Below are positions 50,101 through 58,400 of a DNA stretch of 64,000 bases, one piece after another. The notes beneath the pieces are model-generated. The model had not been told where the DNA came from. It saw only the letters and a list, made by a program, of their open reading frames with translations, and did not search any database. Numbering within the stretch: position 1 is the stretch's first letter; every line of letters starts with the position of its first letter. Source of the stretch: Clostridium sp. D33t1_170424_F3 (GTDB lineage: Bacteria; Bacillota; Clostridia; Oscillospirales; Acutalibacteraceae); assembly GCF_015667585.1 (NCBI RefSeq), contig NZ_JADPEG010000016.1, positions 1-64,000 of the forward strand. The letters run 5' to 3'. The translations under genes and the position numbers were made by a program.

Positions 50101-50198
50101 GCGTATGGGCGGTCGGCGCGCCGGGCGCAAGCACGGGCGTGTATACGACCCTGCCGGGCGCTGCTGCTGTCAAGCACTGCACAGTAACAATTGGTTAA
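44187..50198 (+). CDS. Secreted GH92 alpha-mannosidase, multimodular
   Basis: 2003 residues with a signal peptide. Modules in order: discoidin-like F5/8C domain (about 85-220), a second beta-sandwich domain (about 230-405), GH92 catalytic region (about 410-1130, with CPGTTLPHGFNFWAP, then HHIPYMYNYAG and GDEDNGEMSAWYVLSALGFY), second F5/8C (about 1150-1290), a FIVAR repeat, a CBM6/35-like domain (about 1370-1510), then the shared beta domain/FIVAR/linker/C-terminal module (about 1515-2003). GH92 enzymes are Ca2+-dependent exo-alpha-mannosidases that act on N-glycans or yeast mannan. AGGAGG precedes the ATG. The protein is likely surface-held through the shared module. Confidence 0.94.
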   Translation: MKRLQKLMAIALAATLALPGSVLSTVVSARTEESKGFYTSFEKDEELTGLFQESTLEVVDGVGKSQNVISSTSEGLVGDVTWMVDKDSIQGSSNFNNNETKEKLFDSNPSTKYLCDDGASESSPVWVSFRLKEAKAIKTYVMVSANDAEGRDPENWTLSGSNDGETWTALDSQTGVRFSKRYETKTFELDNDTAYEYYKISITKSRSDKMVQFADLNLATLDEADNQGAKVAMATTIESGPASVHDAASNQGWTGAKALKVSGYHQGEDEAYAYNVLYDGLNIPVTENTQLSYMIFPEWTTSNYDFEYTSTYISVDLAFSDGTYLSDLNAIDQNGNIVSPKEQGLSKTLTTKQWNKISAYLATGEDVVGKTITKVLIGYNKPSNPTGDLDAFTADIDDIRIEDVAPVEYEHLSDYVYTLRGTNDGTNYSRGLVCPGTTLPHGFNFWAPVTKAGDNKMYNYQHSRDGGTLKHLTISHQASFWTGERGTYEFMPNSSFDATSVSSIGTGARAAGFSHDNETARAHYYSVKFNEGDAKASNVQMEVTPTEHAAVLRFTYPEDAAHCNVILDCDRANGDTTFSSDGKTFSGYSDHTSNGMQRMYVYGEFSQNYVNSKEVGKAGIAEFEKAESGKTVVELKVATSFISLDQAKKNLNQEIAADEGFDEIFARAQQTWDDQLGIIELEGATPNQMTSFYSGMYRLFMYPNNLSEQTGEGSEDGWQYKSPYGSHEVKDGKMYYNNGFWDTYRTTWAAYSLLTPEKDVELLNGLVQHYNDQGWVPRWIAPGGTNSMVGTSSDVIFGDAAKKGLDFDAENAFLSALKNASVVSNNLTNGGRTGLGTGIFYGYTPLEEDSLSFSWAMEGFINDYGIYELAKSLGYTDEEQYYRNRAQNYVNLFNPNIEWFMSRKKDGSFRTNSSSFNPGIWWGDYTETNAYNMAFSVPQDGQGLANLYGGREALAERLDGLFNAAPDLIEDGTIHEMVEARDLKMGLYGHSNQPSHHIPYMYNYAGRPDRTQEVVREVLKRAYVGSDIGQGYIGDEDNGEMSAWYVLSALGFYPVNMGSGEYAIGSPLFQKATIHLENGEDLVINAPNNSDQNIYVQGVKLNGEAYEKNYFLHEDLAKGGVIDFDMGSYPSDWGSSEDALPASLTTGDKAAEPIQDLASTHSVVGQSAPSGSVAQDTVYSAQTTDAAKLFDNTSASAASFRENMASVYYSLMKPGIVDMVTITSSTKPEKAPVGFELFGSNDGTNWTSLEKREGLAFDWARYTRPFAVNAAEKYEHYRLDLVGSENGLEIAELELLGNPKKSIDRNTLGDMIEKADRIDLKAYTAARAEAFAKTLADVTIVYQNENASEEEIRTAVADLEKALAILGTSRNAYDRLEGETFNDGNVVRDVNADRSGGGNIGGAQNGFWAEFDNVSFGENGAGHVVMSYSCQSSDGSNNGQVQLFLDSMEGEPFAILKTHNTGSNWSTYIDTETDIVPPVTGTHDVYLKLVSGDGKAYVANIDYFDFTEVEPQAEANLTVQYSGRAASLTVDGEAQKLADLIGKYENVVSSGAAVELSFVPAVEGREFAAVTLNGEPQTLTDSNAFVYTHKMAATDTKLQFAFTLVNKQVLNAVVEVAEGLLDGDEFNAAVPSVQKKFRSALENAQKVQQNMTATQKEIDKAWSDLLDIIHFLSFELGDASALEDLITMAEAASEDNFTAESYQKLAEAIAAAKEVAAQDEPLKADVEKAYDDLYKAFIGLEDASDLSMLNYYISQAEDIVPNLEEQYVPDGQEEFLAALEAAKELTRDSAQKDVDAAAAALSEAISKLRKIPTKDALKEIVEEAENISQGDYTASSYAVLQASLQTARAVLANPNATDKEIAAAYDAVVNAKNGLVTVNKNTSKSSGSRTPSYTGNSYGAEGVAVVGAAQSVLGKATVISDTTVDFTLRRGSAYCFKMTVNGTDSAPDFTVGNSNVLKTQFVAKIGNAYYYRVWAVGAPGASTGVYTTLPGAAAVKHCTVTIG

Positions 50199-50317
50199 GA
50201 TCTGTTGGTTGCGCGAATCAGACAATTGAATTGATTGTATGCAAAGACACGGCGCTCCTCGCCGTAATCCGGACCAGCCGCCAGAGGCTGGAAATGGCGA
50301 AATTTTGACAAGAGGTC

Positions 50318-50349
50318 CGCGCCGCAAAGAATCCATTCTTTGCGGCGCG
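50318..50349 (+). terminator. Hairpin after the GH92 gene
   Basis: A perfect 15-bp inverted repeat (50318-50332 with 50335-50349) about 120 bp past the GH92 stop. It lacks a T-run, so termination here may be inefficient, or the site may have another role. Confidence 0.55.
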
Positions 50350-50365
50350 TTCCACGTCAAAACCC

Positions 50366-50394
50366 TTTACTTCATACAACAAATCTTCTATGAT
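50366..50394 (+). promoter_or_regulatory. Promoter of the ROK-manA-kinase operon
   Basis: TTTACT (50366-50371) and TATGAT (50389-50394) with a 17-bp spacer, about 60 bp before the chosen ROK regulator start. Confidence 0.7.
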
Positions 50395-50454
50395 GAGAAT
50401 ATGGGAAAAGCGGCGGAACAGAATTTGAATCACCTTGGATTTGGGGGAACGGAA

Positions 50455-51669
50455 ATGGTAGGGAATATCAACAGTGAGACCATGCGGGCAATGAATTTAA
50501 AAGTGATTTTTGACTATATCCGGCGGAACGAGCCCGCGTCGCGGCGGGACATCGCCGAGTTCGGCGGCCTGACGGTCGCAGCCGTTTCCAATATTACTTC
50601 AAAGCTGCTGGCCAACGGCCTGGTGGTGGAGGTGGGCGCGGGGGAATCCGTGGGAGGACGCCGCCCGACGCTGCTGGGAATCAACGCGGACTGCCACTAT
50701 GCGGTCGGTATCGATCTTACAACCAAGCAAATTAAATTGGTCATCACCAATTTTAAAGCGCAGATCATTTACGAATGTTCCTGCGATACACAACTCGAGC
50801 AGGGGCCCGGCTATGTGCTGGACAAAATGGCGCAGATGGTGAAAAACGCCGTGGCGGATGCGCGGATTGATCCCGGGAAGGTCATCGGTGTGGGCGTCGT
50901 CTCCGCCGGCCCGTGCGATCCGGAAAAAGGCGTCATGCAGAGCCCGCCGAACTTCCCGGATTGGGGGGATGTCCCGATCCGCGATTACATACAGGAGCAC
51001 ACCGGCTATCCCGCGTTTTTTGATAAGGACTCCGTCGGCGTCGTCATGGCGGAATACTGGTTCGGCAAGGTGGCGGACTGCGACAGCGTGTTCGGTTTTT
51101 TAATCAACCGGGCGGGCGTCGGCGGGGCGCTGCTGGTCAACGGCGAGGTGTTCCGCGGGTGCAGCGGCGGCGCGGGCGAGGTGGGCCACACTATTGTGGA
51201 CGTGCGCGGCGAACGCTGTTCCTGCGGCAGCTACGGCTGTTTGGAAACGCTGGTCAACGAGCAGCGTCTGCTGGCGGATGTGGCGGCGGACCTGAAGCTG
51301 GGCAGGCCGTCCCTGCTGGCGGACGCGGCAGATTATAATGCCGTCACGATGCGGCAGATCATGGAGGCCGCGGAGCAGGGCGACGCGCTCTGCAAGGAAA
51401 AGCTGGATCGCATGGCGGAATACCTGGCGGTCGGCGTGCGCAACATCGCCACGCTGTTCGCGCCGGAAAAGATTGTCCTGTCCGGCGGAATGATCTCAAA
51501 ATACCCGTATTTCACGCGTGTGATTCTGGAAAAGGCGCAGAAAAAGCAGGGGGAGAAGTTTGTCAAACATATCTGCGTGGTGGAATGCAGCTTCCATGAA
51601 AATCAGTGTGCACTGGGTTCCGTGGCGCTGGTATTGGAGAATTTTTATAAAAGTATCCAGTTGGAATAA
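50455..51669 (+). CDS. ROK family transcriptional regulator
   Basis: 404 residues. Winged helix-turn-helix at the N-terminus (ASRRDIAEFGGLTVAAVSNI), then a ROK domain with GVGVVSAGPCDPEKGVM and the zinc motif CSCGSYGCLETL. The ATG at 50455 follows GGGGGAACGG; ATG 50401 is in frame but lacks a good site. It heads an operon with manA (11 bp) and a ROK sugar kinase, so it likely senses mannose or its phosphate and represses this operon. Confidence 0.9.
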   Translation: MVGNINSETMRAMNLKVIFDYIRRNEPASRRDIAEFGGLTVAAVSNITSKLLANGLVVEVGAGESVGGRRPTLLGINADCHYAVGIDLTTKQIKLVITNFKAQIIYECSCDTQLEQGPGYVLDKMAQMVKNAVADARIDPGKVIGVGVVSAGPCDPEKGVMQSPPNFPDWGDVPIRDYIQEHTGYPAFFDKDSVGVVMAEYWFGKVADCDSVFGFLINRAGVGGALLVNGEVFRGCSGGAGEVGHTIVDVRGERCSCGSYGCLETLVNEQRLLADVAADLKLGRPSLLADAADYNAVTMRQIMEAAEQGDALCKEKLDRMAEYLAVGVRNIATLFAPEKIVLSGGMISKYPYFTRVILEKAQKKQGEKFVKHICVVECSFHENQCALGSVALVLENFYKSIQLE

Positions 51670-51680
51670 GGAGAGACAAT

Positions 51681-52643
51681 ATGAATGCGTATCCAATGAA
51701 GCTCCGCCCGGTCTATAAAGACAATCTCTGGGGCGGAGAGCGTTTGAAAAAAGACTACAATAAGCAGACCGATATGACGCCTTTGGCGGAGAGCTGGGAG
51801 CTCAGCTGCCACAGGGACGGAAGCTCTGTGATTGCAAACGGCCCATGTGCCGGCATGACGCTGTCCGCGTACCTGGAGCAGAACCCAGAAGCGGCCGGGA
51901 CGCGCGGCGTGGACTTTCCTTCGTTTCCCATCCTGTTTAAACTGATCGATGCGAAAGACGACCTGTCTGTGCAGGTCCACCCGGACGACGCGTATGCGAT
52001 GCGCGTGGAAGGGGAATACGGCAAGACGGAAATGTGGATCGTACTGGAATGCGAACCCGGCGCAAAGCTGGTCTATGGCTTCCGGCAGGAGATGGACCGG
52101 GAGACGTTCCGCAGGCGGATCGCGGAGCAGACGTTGATGGAGGCGGTCAACGAGGTCCCGGTTCACAAAGGGGACGTTTTCTTCATTCCGGCGGGGACGC
52201 TGCATGCAATTGGAAAGGGCATCGTCATTGCGGAAATCCAGCAGAATTCCAATACCACTTACCGCGTGTACGATTATGGCCGCGTGGATGCAAACGGCAG
52301 TCTGCGGGAATTGCACATTGAAAAAGCGCTCGACGTGACCGATCTGGAGGCATATCGTGCGGAACAGAAGGCATATCCCATGCGCAAAGAAACAGGCGGA
52401 ACGGTGACGCTGCTGGCGGACTGTCCTTATTTCAAAACCAGGCAAATCACATTGGACGGATGTATGGACCGCACCGTGGACGGAGGCTCATTTGAAGGGC
52501 TGTTTTGCGCGGAGGGCGCGGCGGTTCTTCGGACGGAAACAGAAGCATGGGAGCTCCAAAAGGGCGACACGATGTTTTTGCCGGCCGGGCTGGGCGCATA
52601 CGCCTTGGAGGGGTGCGCCGTTTGTATCTCCATGGGCGTGTGA
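51681..52643 (+). CDS. manA: Mannose-6-phosphate isomerase, class I
   Basis: 320 residues, the short bacterial type. Zinc-site motifs QVHPDD and GKTEMW and the TLHAIGKG cupin segment are present. It converts mannose 6-phosphate to fructose 6-phosphate in the cytoplasm. It is placed between a ROK regulator and a ROK sugar kinase and downstream of a GH92 mannosidase, which supports mannose catabolism. AGGAGAG precedes the ATG. Confidence 0.95.
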   Translation: MNAYPMKLRPVYKDNLWGGERLKKDYNKQTDMTPLAESWELSCHRDGSSVIANGPCAGMTLSAYLEQNPEAAGTRGVDFPSFPILFKLIDAKDDLSVQVHPDDAYAMRVEGEYGKTEMWIVLECEPGAKLVYGFRQEMDRETFRRRIAEQTLMEAVNEVPVHKGDVFFIPAGTLHAIGKGIVIAEIQQNSNTTYRVYDYGRVDANGSLRELHIEKALDVTDLEAYRAEQKAYPMRKETGGTVTLLADCPYFKTRQITLDGCMDRTVDGGSFEGLFCAEGAAVLRTETEAWELQKGDTMFLPAGLGAYALEGCAVCISMGV

Positions 52644-52678
52644 CGTCCGATATCAGAAAAACTTGGAGGAGTAATCAT

Positions 52679-53644
52679 ATGAAGTATTATGCGGGAATCG
52701 ACCTGGGAGGCACCAACATCGTCGCAGGCATCGTAGATGAATCGTTTCAAATTGTCGCTTCCGCAAAGCGCAAAACCGCCCTGCCGCGCCCATGCGACAC
52801 GATTATCGAGGATATGGAGGCCACCGTGCGGGAAGCCGCCGGGCAGGCGGGCGTTGCGGTGCAGGAGCTGGACTATGTGGGGCTTGGCTGTCCGGGGATG
52901 ATCGATATTACCACCGGCGTCGTCATTTACTCCAATAACTTGGAGTTTTATCATGAGCCGGTCGGGGAGAAATTGTCCGGGCGGCTGGGAATTCCGGTCC
53001 TGATGGCAAATGATGCGGACGCGGCGGCCTTTGGGGAATTCAAAGCGGGTGCGGGAAAAGGCAGCCAAAACATGATTGCCATCACATTGGGAACGGGTTT
53101 TGGTTCCGGAATTATCATCCATTCCAAGCTGTACACGGGCTTCGCCTACGGCGGCGCGGAGATTGGACACAGTTTGCTTGTAAAGGACGGGGAGCTGTGC
53201 ACCTGCGGGCGGCGCGGCTGTCTGGAGGCCTATGCCTCGGCGACGGGCCTGATCCGCATGACGAAGAACCGCATGGAGGGCTGTAAGGAAAGCCTGATGT
53301 GGAAGCTGGTGGGCGGCAACCTGGAAAAAGTCAGCGGCCGCACGGCGTTCGACGCGATGCGGCAGGGAGACCCGGAGGGGACTGCCGTGGTGAAGAAGTA
53401 CACGGAGTACCTGGCCGAGGGCATTGTCAATATCGTCAACATTTTTCAGCCGGAGATCATCTGTATCGGCGGCGGCCTCTCCAAGGAGGGGGAGAATCTC
53501 CTGGGGCCGATCAACACCTATATCAACCGGTACGCGTTTTCCCGCTTTGCAGATCAGAATACCTCTGTGCGCATTGCGGAGCTGGGAAACGACGCGGGCG
53601 TGATCGGGGCGGCCCTGCTGGGAGAAGCATTCCAGTGCAGATGA
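52679..53644 (+). CDS. ROK family sugar kinase (glucokinase/mannokinase-like)
   Basis: 321 residues without a DNA-binding domain. ATP motif AGIDLGGTNIVAGIVDE, catalytic Asp region LMANDADAAAFGE, and zinc motif CTCGRRGCLEAYAS. It phosphorylates a hexose at carbon 6 using ATP. Next to manA, mannose is the expected substrate, although glucose is equally possible for the family. The ATG at 52679 follows TTGGAGGAG. A 25-bp-stem terminator follows. Confidence 0.93.
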   Translation: MKYYAGIDLGGTNIVAGIVDESFQIVASAKRKTALPRPCDTIIEDMEATVREAAGQAGVAVQELDYVGLGCPGMIDITTGVVIYSNNLEFYHEPVGEKLSGRLGIPVLMANDADAAAFGEFKAGAGKGSQNMIAITLGTGFGSGIIIHSKLYTGFAYGGAEIGHSLLVKDGELCTCGRRGCLEAYASATGLIRMTKNRMEGCKESLMWKLVGGNLEKVSGRTAFDAMRQGDPEGTAVVKKYTEYLAEGIVNIVNIFQPEIICIGGGLSKEGENLLGPINTYINRYAFSRFADQNTSVRIAELGNDAGVIGAALLGEAFQCR

Positions 53645-53666
53645 AAACAGCAGACCGTATAACAAA

Positions 53667-53723
53667 ATAACAAAACCGCCGCCGTGCTTTTAAACAGAAA
53701 AAGCACGGCGGCGGTTTTGTTAT
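53667..53723. terminator. Bidirectional terminator after the sugar-kinase gene
   Basis: A perfect inverted repeat with 25-bp arms (53667-53691 and 53699-53723) and a 7-nt loop, with AAAA/TTTT tracts usable on both strands. It separates the kinase operon from the convergent gene at 53758. Confidence 0.92.
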
Positions 53724-53757
53724 ACGGGAATAAATAAATTTACCTGGGCGAGCTGTT

Positions 53758-54483
53758 CTATGCAGCGTTCCAGCTGGCATTTGGGCAGTCCACTTCTATC
53801 AATACATAGTTGCCTAATGCGGAAGCGATGGATGTGCTTACAAGAAAGGAATCGGGCGTTAAGCAGAACGCATAGTACGCGCGGTGATCGTCAGACGTCA
53901 GATCATCCAATAAATATTCGTCACTGACATCCTTGACGATGGTCTGCATCTGCTCTTTGCTGATATAGCCGCTTTTGACCGCCTCGTTTGTAACGTTTTC
54001 AGACTGCTTGATTTTCCGCACAAGGTCCATGTTGATATCCATGAAGTCGGAGAGCTTTAATCTTTCCATACGATGCAGGTCGATGGTGGTTGCATAAATA
54101 TCGTCCGAGATACGGCAGGAGCTTCTAACATCCGGACGTCCGGTGTAATAGGTGGAAGTTCCCGTGTAAAGAATACTCAACAGCTCAGGGGTGTGTAAAG
54201 TGACCTGATAGTTCAAGTCCAATTCAAAAATGTCTATCGGACCGATGCTGTCCAAATTCACCTGTGATTTGAGGTCGTCCCGGATCAGCGCATTGATGGC
54301 TTTTTCCTTGACGGGGTCTTTGAGCCCATGAAGCTGCGGATACTTGAGCGTCGCTTCCCCTTGGGAAAAGGTTTCCGTCGTGATCTGGTAGGGCTCCTGC
54401 TGGATAAAATGCTTGCCGGACATGGCCAATCCAAATAGCAGAATAACAGCAATCAAAATGCCGAAAACCTGTTTTTGGTTCAT
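53758..54483 (-). CDS. Membrane-anchored RsiV/DUF4163-like extracytoplasmic protein
   Basis: 241 residues. One N-terminal membrane helix (QVFGILIAVILLFGLAMSG) is followed by an extracytoplasmic domain (GEATLKYPQLHGLKDPVKEK, then YQVTLHTPELLSILYTGTSTYY) that looks like the DUF4163/DUF3298 fold seen in RsiV anti-sigma factors and PdaC. A full RsiV would have a cytoplasmic sigma-binding segment; the frame does extend 25 residues further to 54558. I prefer the ATG at 54483, preceded by GAGGG. Role unknown; lysozyme or ligand sensing at the surface is a guess. Confidence 0.7.
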   Translation of the reverse strand: MNQKQVFGILIAVILLFGLAMSGKHFIQQEPYQITTETFSQGEATLKYPQLHGLKDPVKEKAINALIRDDLKSQVNLDSIGPIDIFELDLNYQVTLHTPELLSILYTGTSTYYTGRPDVRSSCRISDDIYATTIDLHRMERLKLSDFMDINMDLVRKIKQSENVTNEAVKSGYISKEQMQTIVKDVSDEYLLDDLTSDDHRAYYAFCLTPDSFLVSTSIASALGNYVLIEVDCPNASWNAA

Positions 54484-54650
54484 TCCGATTCCCTCATTTG
54501 CGGTAATCTCCTGTCTGGTCATGGTGTGACCATCGGCAGATAGGATCCGTTTTCTCATAAATGGATGATCGACAATTTCAGAATAGCAGATTATCTGTTC
54601 CGCGTCAATAAGGGAAGGTTTTGTCTGCTAATGACAAGGTAGGAATTCTG

Positions 54651-54993
54651 CTAGAGCGTACTTCTCCGCTCTTCTTTGAGCCGGATTTCTTCTTTGATTT
54701 TGTCTTTTATCTCTTTGCACAGTTGCCCGGTGCCGATCCGCTGTCACTCCCGCCCTGCTTTTTCAATCAGTAGGCTGGTCATTGCCTGATGCAGGATGTC
54801 ATTGTAACAGTTTTTAAGAAACAGCACGGGAATCCATTCATGAAATCCGTTGCGCTCGAAGAGTTCCATTATTTCAATATTCCTCCGGAGATACTTCGTA
54901 TCCATCGTCACATAACTTGTGCTGGACTTTTGGGTGATTTGCCAGCCAATTTGCCATCTGTACCAGTTTGTTTTCATTAATTTCTGTTTGCAT
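54651..54993 (-). pseudogene. Disrupted small gene divergent from an XRE regulator
   Basis: From a good ribosome site (AAGGGGAAAATT) and the ATG at 54993 the frame reads MQTEINENKLVQMANWLANH up to SPEEY and stops at 54874. The adjacent frame carries on naturally with IEIMELFERNGFHEWIPVLF to LLIEKAGRE, stops at 54744 (TGA), and then runs in frame through a charged helix (QLCKEIKDKIKEEIRLKEER) to a stop at 54651. One extra base plus one nonsense codon explains the pattern. No family recognised. It shares the palindrome-bearing control region with the XRE gene. Confidence 0.5.
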
Positions 54994-55018
54994 ATAATTT
55001 TCCCCTTTTTTCTTTAGA

Positions 55019-55086
55019 ATACCACTTGGTATCTGGTTTACTCTTTTACGCTGCTATAATCAATATATAAGATACCAAATAGTATC
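55019..55086. promoter_or_regulatory. Paired palindromic operators of the XRE gene
   Basis: ATACCACTTGGTAT (55019-55032) and GATACCAAATAGTATC (55071-55086) are related palindromes about 53 bp apart, centre to centre. A TATAAT lies between them (55055-55060). This fits autoregulation by the XRE protein and joint control of the broken divergent gene. Confidence 0.7.
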
Positions 55087-55105
55087 AAGATTGGAGGAGT
55101 GTACA

Positions 55106-55357
55106 ATGCAAAAGTTTTTACAGGATACATCTATTGGTGGGAATTTACAAAAGATAAGAAAAAGCCGAAATCTTTCACAAAAAGATATGGTAGATCAATT
55201 ACAATTATTAGGACGTGGCATGACGCGGGCGAATTACGCTCATATTGAGCAGGGGATCAGGAATATCTACATAAGTGATTTGATTCTGTTTCGCAAGATA
55301 CTTAATGTGAGTTATGATGAATTCTTCGAGGGGATTGACCCTATTCATGGTGATTAA
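55106..55357 (+). CDS. Small XRE-family helix-turn-helix regulator
   Basis: 83 residues, mostly one Cro/CI-type domain (GGNLQKIRKSRNLSQKDMVD, then MTRANYAHIEQGIRNIYISD). The GGAGG-spaced ATG at 55106 is preferred over 55091. The codons are A/T-rich compared with the neighbouring sugar genes, suggesting acquisition. Palindromes upstream point to self-repression. It resembles antitoxin or prophage-type regulators but has no intact partner. Confidence 0.85.
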   Translation: MQKFLQDTSIGGNLQKIRKSRNLSQKDMVDQLQLLGRGMTRANYAHIEQGIRNIYISDLILFRKILNVSYDEFFEGIDPIHGD

Positions 55358-55422
55358 GTAGAGTATAAGAAATGATGCCAGTTTTGGCTCCTGTTTCATG
55401 TAAGAACTTATAAAAGTAAAGA

Positions 55423-55459
55423 ACCGCCCCCGGATTGGCATTGCCAATCCGGGGGCGGT
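55423..55459 (-). terminator. Terminator after the GH38 gene
   Basis: A perfect 18-bp stem (55423-55440 with 55442-55459). On the minus strand it is followed by TTCTTTACTTTT. It lies about 35 bp past the GH38 stop and could also stop the convergent XRE transcript. Confidence 0.85.
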
Positions 55460-55495
55460 CTGTCTGCTTACATTCTATTAAGAGGTTTACAGGAA

Positions 55496-58400
55496 TTACC
55501 CAATGGTTACCGTGCAGTGGTTAACGGCATTCTGACCCGGCAGGGTGGTGTATACGCCCGTGCTTGTGCCCGGCGCACCGACTGCCCATACGCGGTAGTA
55601 GTAATCGTTGCCGATCTTGGCGACATACTGCGTCTTGAGCACGCTGCCATTGCCGACGGTGAAGTTCGGCGCGGCGTCGGTGCCGTTGACGGTCATCTTG
55701 AAGCAGTATGCGGCGCCTCTCTTGAGGGTGAACGGCAGGGTCGTGTCGGAACGGACGCTTGCGCCGGAGACGACGTTCTGCGCGGCGGCGACGACCGGCG
55801 TTGCGACTGCAGTGCCTTCGCCGTTGGTGTTGATCGACGGCTTGGAAGAACTGCTTCCGCTGCTGGAGTTGTGCTTCGGCGTATCCTTTTTCAGGCCGCT
55901 GATGCGTGTTTCGATCATCTCGCTGATGGAGTCGACCTCCTCCTGCGTCGCGGTGCTGCTCTTCATTGCATTCACGCCCAGGTTGTAGGAGGCGCGAAGC
56001 GCGGACACGCTGATGCTGGTGTAGCCGCTGAGGTCCATATTGTCAATTCTCTCGAGCAGCTCGGCCAGGTAATCCTTGTTCGGGATCTTGCGCAGTGCCA
56101 TCATCGCGTTAACAAGCGCGGTTTCCGCCTCGTCCACCTTGGCCTGCGTGGCGTTCTTGGCGTCGTAAACCTTCTTTGCCTCTTCCAAAGCGGCTGTGAA
56201 GGCTTCCTTGCCGGTATCCAGATACTGGTCAAGATTCTCATAGACAGCGTCGGCCTGTTCGATTGTGCTGTTCAGGCTGGTCTTGTCGGCGATCGCCTCC
56301 AGGTTCATCATGGCGTCGTACAGGTCGTCATAGGCCATTTCAACGTCCGCAACCAGCGCGTCGGGATCGTCCGCGACGGTCTGCGCAGCTTCGTACGCTT
56401 CAACAAAGGCAGCCCAGGTTTCCGCTGTGAAGTCTTCCTCGCTCAGGGTGTCGGCGTTGGCCAGCAGGGTTTGCAGGCGGGTGACGTCGCCCTTCTCAAA
56501 GCTCAGGAAGTGGATGGACTTGAGCAGCTTGCTCCATGCGTTGTTGATGGTGTCCTGTGTGGCGGTCTTATCGGCCTCCACATCCTTTGCGTTCTTCAGC
56601 GCGCTGTCAAACGCCTTCTGAACGGACGGGACGGCGGTTGCGTATTCGTCGCCTTCCTTCAGTTCGTCCGCTGTCGCAATGATGTCGCGCAGGGTCATCT
56701 TGTTGACGACTGTGAACAGGAAGGACAGCTCCGTATCTTCGCGGCCCATGGTGTTGGTATACGTGTAGCTGGTGGTATCCGTATCTTCGTCAAAGATTAC
56801 GTCGGTTCCGTTGACGGAAACAGCGGCGAACTCTCTGCCTTCCACTCTCGGCGTAAAGACAAATTCGTAGTCCTCTCCGGACAGGATTTCCGCGTCATAC
56901 TTACCGATCAGGTTGGCGATTGTCGCGTCGCTGCCGGTGATCTCGACCCGCGCCTTGTTGGACGGGAAGGTCATGACCAGGCTGTGCTCGGTGGGCACGT
57001 CGATTTCCGTGGAGATTTCGATCGGATTGCTGTAGATGACCGGACCCTGATCGATGCGGACCGTGGTACGGACGAATTTTCCGGCCATATCCTTTGCGAC
57101 CGTCAGGAACTCCGAGTAAGAGCCGGAGACCGGGATGAAGACGCCGTCCTTGGTGTCGGAAATCAGCCAGCGATAGCGCGCATAGGGACGATACTGTTCT
57201 TCCACTGTGAAGGAAGCCTGCAACTTGTCGCCTGCGACCGGCGTTCTGTCTCCGCTCGTGTTGACAACCTTGACGTCTTCCGGGATGACGTCGGTGATAT
57301 CGGTATCCGGCACGTTGGGGCCGCCGCTGTCCTTGTCGGCAAAATCGGTCAAGTTGCCGTAGCCGAGCACCTCATACAAACGCACGCAGCTGTTGCCGTC
57401 GTAAGGGCTTCCGTCTTTGTTCAATGCCACGCCCTGTGTAATTTCCACCTTGATATAACGGCCGACGACGCTGCCCGCCTCATAGGTATGTTCGGTAACG
57501 CCCAGTCCTTCGTCATTTACGCCGGCGGTAATCAGCTTCCAGTTTTTCTGATCGTCGCTGACGTAGAGGTTGTACTTGCGGGTGTTGTATTCCTTAAAGC
57601 GGTCTCTCTCATCTGCTCCGGGCAGCTTTTCATCAACCGCTGCGGTCGCGTGGCGCAGTGTAATCTTGCTCAGATCGTAAATGCCGTTGAGATCGATTAC
57701 CGCAACGCGCGGATCCTCCAAAGAGACGCCGTCCGCGCACCACTTGGTGAACAGATTGCCGTCCGTGAGCATACTTCCGGCTTCGCCTGCGTTAAACTGC
57801 TTATCCGCAATAGAGGTCTTGCCCTGGAAGACGTTGACGCCGTCGCCGCTGACGATGTAGGTGGTGCTGATCGGCTTGCCTGCCACGCCGTCTGCGGTAA
57901 CCGGGGTCACTTCAAACTTGAGGGTATTCAGCTTCAGTGCGTCTTCCTTATCCATGGTCAGGGTGGATTCCGTCGCGCCGTCGATGGGAGCAAAGGTTTC
58001 TCCGTCGCCACTGTGGTACCACTGGAAGGTGGAATCGCCTTCCACGCCCGTCACACCCGCGTTGATATAGGTGTATCCGCCTTCAAAGACGACCTTGGAA
58101 TCATCTTCCTTTTCCTTGTAAGCCGCGATGGTGGCGTTTTCCGCGGAGGGAAGCGCTTCCTTGTTGGACTTGCCCCATGCCTGGAACTCATAGATACGCG
58201 CACATTTTGCATCGCTGCTGGTCTGGCCCGCGTAATCCGGGATTAACTTAAAGTATCTGGCCTGGATCGGTTCATCCATGACAAATTCTAATATATTTTC
58301 TTTATTGTTCGTCACTTTGACCTGCTCATCCCAGTTTTTTCCATCGTTGCTGGTCAAAATACGGAAGTCGCGCGTGATATAATTCTCATTTTCACGGCCT

